Source of the DNA: an uncultured Spirochaetaceae bacterium
GTDB lineage: Bacteria; Spirochaetota; Spirochaetia; Treponematales; Treponemataceae
Length of the DNA stretch: 64,000 nt
Assembly (NCBI GenBank): GCA_902797305.1
Contig: CADBSK010000150.1
Location: forward strand, 1 to 64,000
Reading direction: 5' to 3'
Under the pieces are notes generated by a model. That model was not told the DNA's origin and did not search any database. It saw nothing but the letters and a program-made list of their open reading frames with translations. Positions 25,627 through 34,788 of the stretch are shown here, piece after piece. Made by a program: the position numbers and the translations under genes. The stretch's first letter is position 1, and each line of letters starts with the position of its first letter.

Positions 25627-27399
25627 ATGTTTGCTAAATCGTTAAGAAAGTTTTTAACTTTGCTTGTAGTTTACGCCATTATTATTGTCGGCATTTTTGT
25701 TTTTCAGTTTAAGAATGATTCTATAATATCAGAAAAAATGGGTAGCCTGCACGTTACACTTTTAAGCGCAAATTCTGTAGAAAAAACTAATGATTCATTA
25801 AAAAATAAATTCAATGTTATTTATAACGGCATTGCTTTTACCGGCAGCGACGAAAAACCTGCTACTGCTGTAATCGGCGGAAAAAAGACTTCTATCTCTC
25901 TTTTATCATGGAACAAAAAAGGCCCTCTTGCCTGTGATTTTAATTTTAGTAACGGAATAAAAGTTTCATATTCTATTAGTGACGAAGGTCCAAAAGCATA
26001 CCTTGTAATAGAAGCAAATATGCCTTCAAATGTTACTTCGGTTTCAATTCCTTATACGTTATCAGCTGGATCCACAATTACAAATCAGACAGATAATAAA
26101 CTTCAGTTGATGAATAAAAAACTCACTTGGGAACTCAATGCAAGCGACGTTGATGACTCAAAGATTACACTTTCTAGACGCGAAAACGTTGCTTCTTACT
26201 CATACTTCGATAATGTAAGAACCTTTACTTTTGAACTTGCAACTTCAATGGATGCAGCAAATGAATCTACATATTTCAATACTGTAGAAAACCTCAAGTC
26301 AAATCTTATAAGTCTGTTTAGCCAGATTCCTGCGGATTCTGCAAATGTTTCGGAACAGGAAGCGGTTTCCTATGTTGCAGCAATGGCAGAAAAAGGTAAA
26401 TACAACGAAGCACTTGATAATGTACCTCAGGTATTTAAGAAGAGTGCAAGCAGAACATTCCTTTCTGGTCCATATTTTGACACTCTTGTTAAGGTTAACG
26501 ATACAATTCAGCGTCATCTTTCTAGTATTGAAGAGGGCATCGTTTCTTCTAATGACACGGGTTCAATAGATATATTCAGTTCTAAATATCTTGCTGATTA
26601 TATGTGTATGCATCCGGGCAGTTCTGCGATTGCCACATTACTCAAGCGTGCATGTGAAATTGAATATACTGAACGAACTGTTCAACAGGCTACAGCAGTT
26701 CTTTCTGTTTATGACGATTTGTGCGACAAAAATCCTGAATTAGCTAAACAGTTGAGAGAAGGTGCTCAAAAAGCGGTAGAAAAGATTCAGGCAAGTTGTG
26801 CAATCGATGACAATAACATTACATTGAGCGAAAAAGGAACATTCCTTTCTGTTGTTCAGGCGGTTCAGGCCGGGGACGCATTGTTGCGTTACGGAAAAAA
26901 CACAGCAAATGCATCATATCAGGCAGGCGGACGATTGATTATTAGTTCATATCTCAAGGAATCGGCTTCCTTTGATTTGAGAACATTGAGTGAAGTTTAC
27001 CCAATAATTGTTCATAATAATACGTTCTATCCACACTTTGAAATTCTTGCATTTAACAATGGAAGAGCAGTCTGGGCATGGACTTGTGCAAACAATATTG
27101 CCTATGAAAATGACAATAATGGAACAATCACTCTAACGGTTGATTTCCCTCTTTCTTATACTCATTACATTATCGTTGATGGAATTGAACCGTTCCAGTC
27201 GATTTACATTTATGACATGGCATTCCGTACTGATTATAGATTTGAAACTTATAATTCTTCGGGATACGTATATCAAAAAGAGAATAAGACACTCTTGTTA
27301 AAGAGCCGTCACAAGAGTCAGATGGAAACAATCCGTCTTGTATATCCAAATGGGGTTGAAAAAGCTCAAAGTGAGCTTATAGAGACCAAAGTTGAGTAG
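25627..27399 (+). CDS. Membrane-anchored periplasmic protein of unknown function
   Basis: 590 residues. A single N-terminal membrane anchor (FLTLLVVYAIIIVGIFVFQF) is followed by a large extracytoplasmic part. Residues about 40-215 look beta-rich (SVSIPYTLSAGSTITNQTDN; KLTWELNASDVDDSKITLSR), about 240-430 helical and possibly repeat-like, and the C-terminus again beta-rich. I recognise no family motif. It is the first gene of the cyclase operon and ends 3 bp before the first cyclase. A signal-sensing or accessory role for the cyclase pair is therefore plausible but purely contextual. Confidence 0.65.
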   Translation: MFAKSLRKFLTLLVVYAIIIVGIFVFQFKNDSIISEKMGSLHVTLLSANSVEKTNDSLKNKFNVIYNGIAFTGSDEKPATAVIGGKKTSISLLSWNKKGPLACDFNFSNGIKVSYSISDEGPKAYLVIEANMPSNVTSVSIPYTLSAGSTITNQTDNKLQLMNKKLTWELNASDVDDSKITLSRRENVASYSYFDNVRTFTFELATSMDAANESTYFNTVENLKSNLISLFSQIPADSANVSEQEAVSYVAAMAEKGKYNEALDNVPQVFKKSASRTFLSGPYFDTLVKVNDTIQRHLSSIEEGIVSSNDTGSIDIFSSKYLADYMCMHPGSSAIATLLKRACEIEYTERTVQQATAVLSVYDDLCDKNPELAKQLREGAQKAVEKIQASCAIDDNNITLSEKGTFLSVVQAVQAGDALLRYGKNTANASYQAGGRLIISSYLKESASFDLRTLSEVYPIIVHNNTFYPHFEILAFNNGRAVWAWTCANNIAYENDNNGTITLTVDFPLSYTHYIIVDGIEPFQSIYIYDMAFRTDYRFETYNSSGYVYQKENKTLLLKSRHKSQMETIRLVYPNGVEKAQSELIETKVE

Positions 27400-27402
27400 T
27401 AA

Positions 27403-28575
27403 ATGAAAAAAAATTCATTGTTTAATTTTAATATTCCGGCCGAGTTCAAAGATGTTATTGCAAAGAAGAATCGTTTTATCTTAAAGATTTTGTTTTCTGT
27501 ATCATTTGTTTTTGGTCTGATTTTATCGATTTCTAATATATTCTTTAACAAAAATGCATCTACTGTAGAGAATGTATATTATTTATCCTATATTGTGCTA
27601 GGTGTACTTGGACTAGCATTAACTTTCTTAAAAGCTCCAGTTCCTTTTATTCAGGCAATAGTACTTGTTTTTATCGATTATATTTTTATTATTCTGCTTA
27701 AAGATGGAAATATCAGAAATACAATTATTATTTATCTTGTATTAATGTTTGTTTATATCATGACTATGGAAGTGAACCCATTTATGTTTGTTGCGGTAAT
27801 GTTTGCATACATAGTTACGACAATTGTTTTATTCAGAATTGGAATGTTTGAAAAAGTTCAGGACCAGCAATTTAGTTTTATTGGAAACATAATTCTGATT
27901 TTATTAATAGTTTTCTATTTAGTATTCTGGAAAAGACATCATATTATTAATCAACTACATCGCGAACGCACTCTTGAACAGGAGCAGGAAAAAACAGAAA
28001 TTCTTTTGCAGAATATTTTCCCTCCTAAAATTATTCAGAAATTAAAACAGGATGGAAAAGTTCCTCCAGAAAATTTTGAAAACGTAACAGTTCTATTTTC
28101 AGATATTGTTGATTTTACAAAAAGTTCCAGCTCCCTTGAGCCGGATGTTGTAATCAATGAGCTTAATGATTTATTCACAGAGTTTGATAAGATTACAGAA
28201 AAAAATGAATGTATGCGCATAAAAACTATAGGAGATGCTTATCTTGCAGTTTGTGGACTTCCAGAAAAGAATGAAAAACATGCAGAACGACTTATTCAAT
28301 GTGCTAAAGAATATATCGAATACATGGAAAAACGAAATCAAACCGCAGAAATAAAGTGGAATATCAGAGTTGGTATTGATTCTGGTTCTGCAATTGCCGG
28401 AATTATAGGACAAAAAAAGTATGTTTACGATATTTTGGGTTCTACAGTAGATACTGCAGTAGAATTACAGCGAGCATGTAAACCTATGCGAATTGCTGTT
28501 TCTCAGCAAACCTATGATTTGATAAAAGATGTTCTGACATTGGATCAGAGAAGCGAGATAGATTTAATCAGCTAA
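27403..28575 (+). CDS. Membrane class III nucleotidyl cyclase, C1-like half
   Basis: 390 residues. A polytopic domain of about six hydrophobic segments (residues about 25-190) leads through a linker helix (EQEKTEILLQNIFPPKIIQK) into a class III cyclase domain (about 222-385). Both metal-binding aspartates are present: D234 (LFSDIVDFT) and D278 (RIKTIGDAY), 44 residues apart as in mammalian adenylyl cyclase. The purine-contacting K274 and D343 are kept. The transition-state Asn and Arg are lost: YDILGSTVDTAVEL has Asp350 and Glu354 where Asn and Arg are expected at +7 and +11 from D343. Alone it should not form a complete site; its partner is probably the protein at 29635. Confidence 0.9.
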   Translation: MKKNSLFNFNIPAEFKDVIAKKNRFILKILFSVSFVFGLILSISNIFFNKNASTVENVYYLSYIVLGVLGLALTFLKAPVPFIQAIVLVFIDYIFIILLKDGNIRNTIIIYLVLMFVYIMTMEVNPFMFVAVMFAYIVTTIVLFRIGMFEKVQDQQFSFIGNIILILLIVFYLVFWKRHHIINQLHRERTLEQEQEKTEILLQNIFPPKIIQKLKQDGKVPPENFENVTVLFSDIVDFTKSSSSLEPDVVINELNDLFTEFDKITEKNECMRIKTIGDAYLAVCGLPEKNEKHAERLIQCAKEYIEYMEKRNQTAEIKWNIRVGIDSGSAIAGIIGQKKYVYDILGSTVDTAVELQRACKPMRIAVSQQTYDLIKDVLTLDQRSEIDLIS

Positions 28576-28585
28576 GGACAAGTTT

Positions 28586-29635
28586 ATGAGTAATGAATTA
28601 AAAACACTAAAAGAATCAGAAGTTCAGAAGGGGGATATACTTTTATATAGCATTATTAATCCTCCAAAATTGATAATTCCTACTACCAAAGAGGAATTAT
28701 CTGTCTTTTTTACGCTTGTAATAGACAGATTGATTATGTGGGCAGAAAATTCTAATACTACACATGCTGCTTTAATGTACGATTATATAAAAAGGGAAGG
28801 GCAGGAAACTGTTGGACAGGCTGCAGAGGCAACTCTTCCAAACTGCCAGTTAAGGAGCCCTCTCTCTGTAGAAAACATGAAAGTTACGGTGCACAGACTT
28901 CCTAAAGAATCTGGGCTGGACGGTTCTCTTGTTTTGCGGGAACTTCCAGAATTAAGTGAAGTAAGTACAGACAATAACGGCTATGCTATGGGACAGGCTG
29001 TTGTTGCAGGATTAATCTGCCTTTTAAGAACCCGACATGAGGATACATTAAAAACCAGACTTATTCTTACTTTCTTAAAACTTTTAAGTTATCCGCTGGG
29101 TTATTATGCAGATAAACTTTTTAAGATGAATCAGTCTGGTAAGCAGGCGTTTTTCTGTTCTCAACTTGCGGCTTATTGTTATGACATGACAGCTTATAAA
29201 ACCGGTAATGATGGTTACCGTATTCATTCACCTTCAAATAGTCCTCTTGGAGATACAATTCTTGATATCCTTATAAATGAAGGCCTTGATGTTCTTGAAA
29301 TTCAGGAAGAAAAAGAGGACGAGGCGTTGTTAAACCTTGATTTGCAAAGTCATGAACTTTGTTATGCTGCCTTGAAGATTCTTGAGCCGGAAAACAATTC
29401 CTTAAAGGCTATTCGAGAACCTGAATTGTTTGCAAAGGTTTATGATTCGACTGCAGATATTAAAAAGACTATTCCTGCAATCAGAAAACTGATAAAAGCA
29501 CTCCTTATTATTGCAGGAAAACAAAACGATCTTGATGAACTTGGACTTACAAAAGCTATTGTAAATTTCCAGACAAGTTTTATTATGCCTAGCGATTTAG
29601 AAAATGTATTTGAGACTGTGGGAGTAATTGAATAA
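28586..29635 (+). CDS. Permuted NlpC/P60 (YiiX/YaeF-like) papain-fold protein
   Basis: 349 residues, no signal peptide. The GDILLYSI strand near residue 16, TTHAALMYDY (His60) and, much later, AFFCSQLAAYCYD (Cys191) give the His-before-Cys order of circularly permuted NlpC/P60 hydrolases such as YiiX and YaeF, which act on peptide or acyl bonds. The C-terminal 130 residues are helical and unassigned. It lies between the two cyclase genes: 10 bp after the first, and its stop TAA shares a base with the ATG of the second. It may modify or regulate the cyclases or their lipid environment, but no substrate can be stated. Confidence 0.7.
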   Translation: MSNELKTLKESEVQKGDILLYSIINPPKLIIPTTKEELSVFFTLVIDRLIMWAENSNTTHAALMYDYIKREGQETVGQAAEATLPNCQLRSPLSVENMKVTVHRLPKESGLDGSLVLRELPELSEVSTDNNGYAMGQAVVAGLICLLRTRHEDTLKTRLILTFLKLLSYPLGYYADKLFKMNQSGKQAFFCSQLAAYCYDMTAYKTGNDGYRIHSPSNSPLGDTILDILINEGLDVLEIQEEKEDEALLNLDLQSHELCYAALKILEPENNSLKAIREPELFAKVYDSTADIKKTIPAIRKLIKALLIIAGKQNDLDELGLTKAIVNFQTSFIMPSDLENVFETVGVIE

Positions 29636-30858
29636 TGTTTGAACTATTAAAAAAAATAAGACAAAAATATCAGGCACCAGAGGATGTTTCTGAGATAATT
29701 CATAAAAGAAATAGATTTCATTTGCGATTTGTGTTTGGTTTTTCTGTTCTTTTTGGGATGATAACACTTATAGCATTTACACTTAAGGAACGAACAGGTT
29801 CTCTGCAAGCAACAACTGTAATGTATTATTTATATTACATCATTGTAGGAATAATTGGCCTTGCTTTGTGTTTTACAAAGAGTGGAAAACTAACGCCTTC
29901 CATTGCTGTCTTTGCTTTTTTTGGGATTATTTGCGGATTTTATTTTTTAATGCGTCCTATTTCTACAGCAATTCTGTATTATGTTGGATTCATGTTCTTT
30001 ATGATAATTCTTTTTGACTATAATCCATTTGTTCTGGCTATTTCTGTAATTCTATATCAGGTTTTAATTTCAATTTTAATTATATGTAAAGTTCGAATGA
30101 CTTCTGAGACGGTTTCAGTATCAAACTGGATAAATATGTTTTTAACCAGTGCTTGTATCATTTACCTTGCATTCTGGAAACGCAGCGGACTTTTAAAAAA
30201 GTTTTCTGTTGAAAAGAGTATTGAACAAGAAAAAAATAAATCAGAAGAGTTGCTTTTGAACCTGCTTCCAAGAAAGGTAATGGAACAGCTTAGAGATACA
30301 GGAAAAGCTTCTCCTGAACATTTTGATGACACAACAGTTTTATTTGCAGAAATCGTAAATTTTACAGAGCTTTCAGAAAAACTCGCAGCTCCAGAACTTG
30401 TAAAAATCCTTAATGAAGTATTTGGGAAATTTGATGCGATAGTAGAAAAGAATTCTTGTGTCCGCATCAAAACTACAGGCGAGATATATATGGCTGTGTG
30501 TGGTTTGCCTGTAAAAGACGAAAAACATGCAGAACACATAATTTTCTGTGCAAAACAATTTATAAGATACATCGAAGAGTATAATCAAACCGCAGAGAAT
30601 AAAATTTATATTCGCGTAGGTCTAAATTCCGGTAAGGTTATTGCAGGTATCGTTGGAATTAAAAAATACATTTACGATATTTTTGGAGATACAGTAAATA
30701 CTGCAAGCAGAATGGAATCTATGTCGTCTAAAATGCAGATTAATATTTCCGAAAATACTTATAATCTGGTAAAAGATAAGTTCCTGTTTAAAAAACAAAG
30801 CCCGATTCAGGTAAAAGGAAAGGGAACTATGCAGACTTATTTGCTGGATGAAGAATAA
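29635..30858 (+). CDS. Membrane class III nucleotidyl cyclase, C2-like half
   Basis: 407 residues, paralogous to the 27403 cyclase: about six hydrophobic segments (residues about 30-180), linker KSEELLLNLLPRKVMEQL, then a cyclase domain (about 225-400). It has the reciprocal lesion. Both metal-binding aspartates are Glu (E239 in LFAEIVNFT, E283 in RIKTTGEIY), while substrate and transition-state residues are intact: K279, D348, N355 and R359 (YDIFGDTVNTASRM). This matches the C2 half of mammalian transmembrane adenylyl cyclases. Lys plus Asp at the purine positions favours ATP over GTP. Translation is coupled to the preceding gene (TAATG). Confidence 0.9.
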   Translation: MFELLKKIRQKYQAPEDVSEIIHKRNRFHLRFVFGFSVLFGMITLIAFTLKERTGSLQATTVMYYLYYIIVGIIGLALCFTKSGKLTPSIAVFAFFGIICGFYFLMRPISTAILYYVGFMFFMIILFDYNPFVLAISVILYQVLISILIICKVRMTSETVSVSNWINMFLTSACIIYLAFWKRSGLLKKFSVEKSIEQEKNKSEELLLNLLPRKVMEQLRDTGKASPEHFDDTTVLFAEIVNFTELSEKLAAPELVKILNEVFGKFDAIVEKNSCVRIKTTGEIYMAVCGLPVKDEKHAEHIIFCAKQFIRYIEEYNQTAENKIYIRVGLNSGKVIAGIVGIKKYIYDIFGDTVNTASRMESMSSKMQINISENTYNLVKDKFLFKKQSPIQVKGKGTMQTYLLDEE

Positions 30859-30863
30859 TTTTA

Positions 30864-33215
30864 TCAGTCTGCGTATATTTCTGCGTATTGTTCCATTAAT
30901 TCTTCAAACTCTTGCTGGCTGTCGCTGGCAAGGGAGCAGGCAAAATAGAGGGCAATAACGCTTTCTGTTGTAAGATATCCCATTGGAACGGCACCTTCGC
31001 GCCATACTCCGTGAGCGGTTACATATTGGCTAAAATCAAGATTAATTTTCTGCTGGCTTGTGCAGTAAAAACGAATGCCATGCTGTTTACCGGCCAAGAG
31101 AAGCTGCTTGATACTAAAGTCGGTCTCGTTAAGATTGCCTGAACCAATTCCGTACATCTCAAGAAAAATTGATTTAATTGGCGAGTATTTAAGCATGCTG
31201 TTATATATGTCACTTCTAAAGCCCGGATACAAACGGCACAAAAGCATTTTTTCACTTGCTTCTGTAAAGATTCTGGAAACAACTTCTTGATCAAGTTCTC
31301 CGATACCAACAAATTGTGTTGCAATAGGGCCGCTTTCTATATGTTTTTGAACTTTTAAGTTCCAGTTGCAGAAACTTCCTGGCTGATCAAAGTGAAGATT
31401 CAGTGGTGAAAGAACTTTTCCTCCATACACAACATATACACCGTTTTTTTGTGCTTTTGCGGTCTGGATTGCCAGCTGCAGGTTTAGTTCCGATTCTGAA
31501 CTTTCTAATGGTAGTGAACTTGAACCTGTAATTACGATTGGAACTTCGCTGTCGCTAAAGAGCCAATACAGAAGTGCCGCCGTATAACTTAAGGTGTAAG
31601 TTCCGTGGGTAACAACGATACCGTTTGCAATTCCTGCGTTAATGCGGTTTGCAATTTCGGAAATAAGAACTGCCCAGTTTTTTGGTTCCAGTTCCTCGCT
31701 AAAGTACTGACCTGCACTAATAACTTGGATTGGTTCATCAGGACAGATTTTTTCTGCAATATTTTTAATAACGGTACTGTCTCCGCTGTAGATAGAACCA
31801 TCCATGTGTCTTACGGCAGAAATAGCACCACCCGTTGTAATTACATATATTACACTGATGTTTAATTCCTGCTTAATCAGCTGTTTTACAACCTGAGGTA
31901 CGGCTTTACCCTTTGTCTCTTTCATAACAAGACCGGTTAGGAATTCAAGAGGGGCCATTTCTCCATTTTGAAGAATCTTGCATTGAGTTGGATTTTGTTC
32001 CAAAACTCGACGGACATAGGGTAATAAATCCCGTTCAGTTCCCAGTTCGGAAATGTTAAGGCTCTTCATCAATTTTTCAGGAGAAGAACCAGTTTCGAAG
32101 CTTGTGCGCAAAAGAGTTTTTGCAGTGGCACTGTGAATTTCTCCAGAATCAAGTTTTTTCATTATCCAGGTAAAGTTTTCTGGAGTCATTTTTGATTCTG
32201 AGATTGAAGAAGAAGTTTTGTTCAAAAGGCGTGTCAGTTCACTTGCAATCCAGTGTGCGGCATTAAGTGGTTGAGACCCGAGTTCAACAACTTTTTCAAA
32301 AAAGTCGGCACGGTCTTTGTAATCGCATAAAAATTCCGCTCTAAGTCGGCTTACACCATATTGCTTTTTAAAGCGCTGTCTTCTTGTTTCAGGAAGCTCA
32401 AAGTTGCAAACTAAGTGAAGTGCGTTTATTTCGTCTTCTAAATGGAATGTTTGAGGTGGATTCAGGTGTTCAAACTGATGAGAAGGTGTGTTTCGTTCCT
32501 GGAAAAATTCTGTGCAGTTTTTTGGTTCATTCCATAGTCGGCTTTCAGAAGGAATAGATTCTCCTGCGCTAAGCATATTTTCCTGCCGTGTAAGTTCGTG
32601 GTTAATAGCTTTGCGGGCAAAGTTTGAAGAATTAAGATTGCGTACCTTAACATAATAGTTCGGCAGGTTTGGGTATTTAGAAAGGGCTACATATGCGTTG
32701 CATCGGATAGAGCCGTCTTTAATAAGGCTGTTGTTCATGTGAAGGTATTGGGTCAAACGGCGCAATTCTTCCAGAAACATCTGAACTTCTTCTCCCAGTT
32801 CAAAGCTTGAAGCGGTTTTGATGCGGATGCTTGGACTACCGGCTTTGGAATAGTCCATATGGGTATTTCCATTTGCGTGAGTAAGGCGTCCCATATCTTC
32901 TTCGATACGGATTTCTTCTATTTTAATGGTCTTTGGGCGGCGGTGAAAAAGCAGATTCATAACTCCGCCCTGTGCAGCTTTTACAGACAGGCCGGTTAAT
33001 TTCGAAAGTTCTGGAGCTTTTGTATTAATCCCTGTTACATGTTCAATATCAGAAATTGGGAGAATGCGACACCCTAAGGCTTTTGCCAGAGTAATTGTAT
33101 TTTGAAGAACAGAAGAGTCGATGCTGATTTTGTTGGTAGAAGGATTTATTTTAAAAACTGATTCGACAGGTTCCAGCTGAATACGAGCTTCGATATATAC
33201 AAAAGACTGATACAT
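30864..33215 (-). CDS. GatB/GatE-like domain fused to an asparaginase-fold pseudoenzyme
   Basis: 783 residues. Residues about 1-450 follow GatB/GatE: RIEEDMGRLTHANGNTHMDYSKAG, KDGSIRCNAYVAL, KVRNLNSSNFARKAINHELTRQ, RLWNEPKNCT and a helical tail domain. They lack the Zn-knuckle cysteines and the FYPDLPKGYQ-type substrate loop of true GatB. Residues about 455-783 follow type I asparaginase/GatD, but catalytic positions are changed: Thr of TGGT is Ala464, Asp of HGTDT is Tyr540, and the catalytic Lys aligns with about Phe609. It is probably not an amidotransferase; a tRNA-binding or regulatory role is inference. GGGAGGCAGGA precedes the ATG. Convergent with the cyclase operon, 5 bp apart. Confidence 0.78.
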   Translation of the reverse strand: MYQSFVYIEARIQLEPVESVFKINPSTNKISIDSSVLQNTITLAKALGCRILPISDIEHVTGINTKAPELSKLTGLSVKAAQGGVMNLLFHRRPKTIKIEEIRIEEDMGRLTHANGNTHMDYSKAGSPSIRIKTASSFELGEEVQMFLEELRRLTQYLHMNNSLIKDGSIRCNAYVALSKYPNLPNYYVKVRNLNSSNFARKAINHELTRQENMLSAGESIPSESRLWNEPKNCTEFFQERNTPSHQFEHLNPPQTFHLEDEINALHLVCNFELPETRRQRFKKQYGVSRLRAEFLCDYKDRADFFEKVVELGSQPLNAAHWIASELTRLLNKTSSSISESKMTPENFTWIMKKLDSGEIHSATAKTLLRTSFETGSSPEKLMKSLNISELGTERDLLPYVRRVLEQNPTQCKILQNGEMAPLEFLTGLVMKETKGKAVPQVVKQLIKQELNISVIYVITTGGAISAVRHMDGSIYSGDSTVIKNIAEKICPDEPIQVISAGQYFSEELEPKNWAVLISEIANRINAGIANGIVVTHGTYTLSYTAALLYWLFSDSEVPIVITGSSSLPLESSESELNLQLAIQTAKAQKNGVYVVYGGKVLSPLNLHFDQPGSFCNWNLKVQKHIESGPIATQFVGIGELDQEVVSRIFTEASEKMLLCRLYPGFRSDIYNSMLKYSPIKSIFLEMYGIGSGNLNETDFSIKQLLLAGKQHGIRFYCTSQQKINLDFSQYVTAHGVWREGAVPMGYLTTESVIALYFACSLASDSQQEFEELMEQYAEIYAD

Positions 33216-33344
33216 TCCTGCCTCCCGGAAATAAAACTATAAACCGTGATAAAATTATAAATTATTGAAAAATTATACCGTTTTTTAGAATTTTGTGATA
33301 TACTAAGGAAAATATTTGCCCCCGTGTAGGGTATAGGAGTTTTT

Positions 33345-34775
33345 GTGAATAAGCACGATTTTCCAAAAATCCATTTCTACGATCAGGATTTTGTAGATAT
33401 TTATAACAAGACATGGACGATGCTTTCTGATTATTGGATTAATCCAAAAACAGGAGAAAAGACATCCGATGGAAAATTTATTTATCCAGTTGGCGATAAG
33501 CTTGTTATTGATCAGTTCGAATCTATTCTGTCGTCATTCTTTTTAGTTTATTCTAACCGCAACTACGAGGCCAGTTCAAACATCGATTACTTTTACGAAA
33601 GACAAGAAGAAAACGGTGCAATTCGCTGGCGTTATGATGCAAAGACAAATGAACCAATGCTCGAAAAAGATAATCCAGAAGGTATTGGATTACCACTTTT
33701 TGCCTGGGCAGAATTCAATCTTTATCACAAGTCTGCTAACAAAAAACGAATCAAAGAAGTAATGCCAATTCTCCAGAAATACATGGAATGGATTGATGCA
33801 ACTTTTAAAAAGGAAAATGGTTTGTATGCCGTTCCAGCTTCAAGCAGCACTATGATTAACTCTCCTCGTCAGGATGCGTACTATACAATTGATTTTAACT
33901 CTGCAGTTGCAATCAATTGTGCCCACATGTCTGCTTTGGGAGATATTCTTAATGATAAAGAATTGAGTTTCCAATATAGACGAAACTATTTTTCTATCAA
34001 AACCCGCATAAACAATTTGATGTGGGATAATGATACTGGTTTTTATCACGACTTGGATAAAGATGGTAATCGTTTACCAGAAAAAACAATTGCAGGATTC
34101 TGGCCATTGATGGCAGAAATTCCTAATGCAGATAAATCAGAAGTTCTTGTTGCTCATTTGAGTAACCCTAATACTTTTGGAACAGAACATCCTTTCCCAA
34201 CTCTTAGTGCGGACAGTCCTCACTTTAGTATGGACGGAGAAGGATTCTGTGGTGGTGTTTTCCCAATGTTCAACTTTGTTATTATAAAAGGTTTGGAAAA
34301 ATACCAGAAGTATGAACTTGCAAGGGAATGTTCAATTCGTCACCTTTATTACGTTCTTGAAGGACTTATGCCTACAGATGAAAATCAGAAAGGTGATTTT
34401 TACGAAGCCTATAAACCAAACAGTGCTCAAAAAGCAATTATGTCTGGCGTAGAAGGGTTCCCTAGAGAACACTTTTTGGCGAGTGCAGGACTTTCAACCA
34501 TCGCTCTTATGATTGAAAACGTAATTGGACTTTCTATCAGTTTGCCACGAAAGACGGTAGATTGGATTATTCCAAACCTCGAAATCATGGGAATCGAAAA
34601 CCTTTCTCTCAAACGCAATCTTATTACAATTTTGAGTAACAAGAGTGCCCGGGGATGGGAAATTCAGATGGAAAGCGAAAAGTTATACTACTTTACAATT
34701 AACATCATTGATCAAAAGAAAAAGACACTTCCTATTCCAAGCGGAAAGTGTTCTATGCTCATAGATAAATTATAA
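33345..34775 (+). CDS. MGH1-like (GH63/GH37-clan) glycoside hydrolase
   Basis: 476 residues, no signal peptide. The sequence follows the (alpha/alpha)6 toroid of the GH63/trehalase-like group: IDQFESILSSFFLVYSNRNY, LPLFAWAEFNLYHKSANKK, YYTIDFNSAVAINCAHMSALG, DNDTGFYHDLDKDGN and HFSMDGEGFCGGVFPMFNFV. Likely cytosolic and acting on a small glucoside or mannosyl-type compound; the acid/base pair cannot be pinned down from sequence alone. GTG start with TAGGAG about 6 nt upstream. The gene is 13 bp before ppx, suggesting an operon joining sugar hydrolysis and polyphosphate metabolism. Confidence 0.75.
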   Translation: MNKHDFPKIHFYDQDFVDIYNKTWTMLSDYWINPKTGEKTSDGKFIYPVGDKLVIDQFESILSSFFLVYSNRNYEASSNIDYFYERQEENGAIRWRYDAKTNEPMLEKDNPEGIGLPLFAWAEFNLYHKSANKKRIKEVMPILQKYMEWIDATFKKENGLYAVPASSSTMINSPRQDAYYTIDFNSAVAINCAHMSALGDILNDKELSFQYRRNYFSIKTRINNLMWDNDTGFYHDLDKDGNRLPEKTIAGFWPLMAEIPNADKSEVLVAHLSNPNTFGTEHPFPTLSADSPHFSMDGEGFCGGVFPMFNFVIIKGLEKYQKYELARECSIRHLYYVLEGLMPTDENQKGDFYEAYKPNSAQKAIMSGVEGFPREHFLASAGLSTIALMIENVIGLSISLPRKTVDWIIPNLEIMGIENLSLKRNLITILSNKSARGWEIQMESEKLYYFTINIIDQKKKTLPIPSGKCSMLIDKL

Positions 34776-34788
34776 TTCGGAGGCGACT

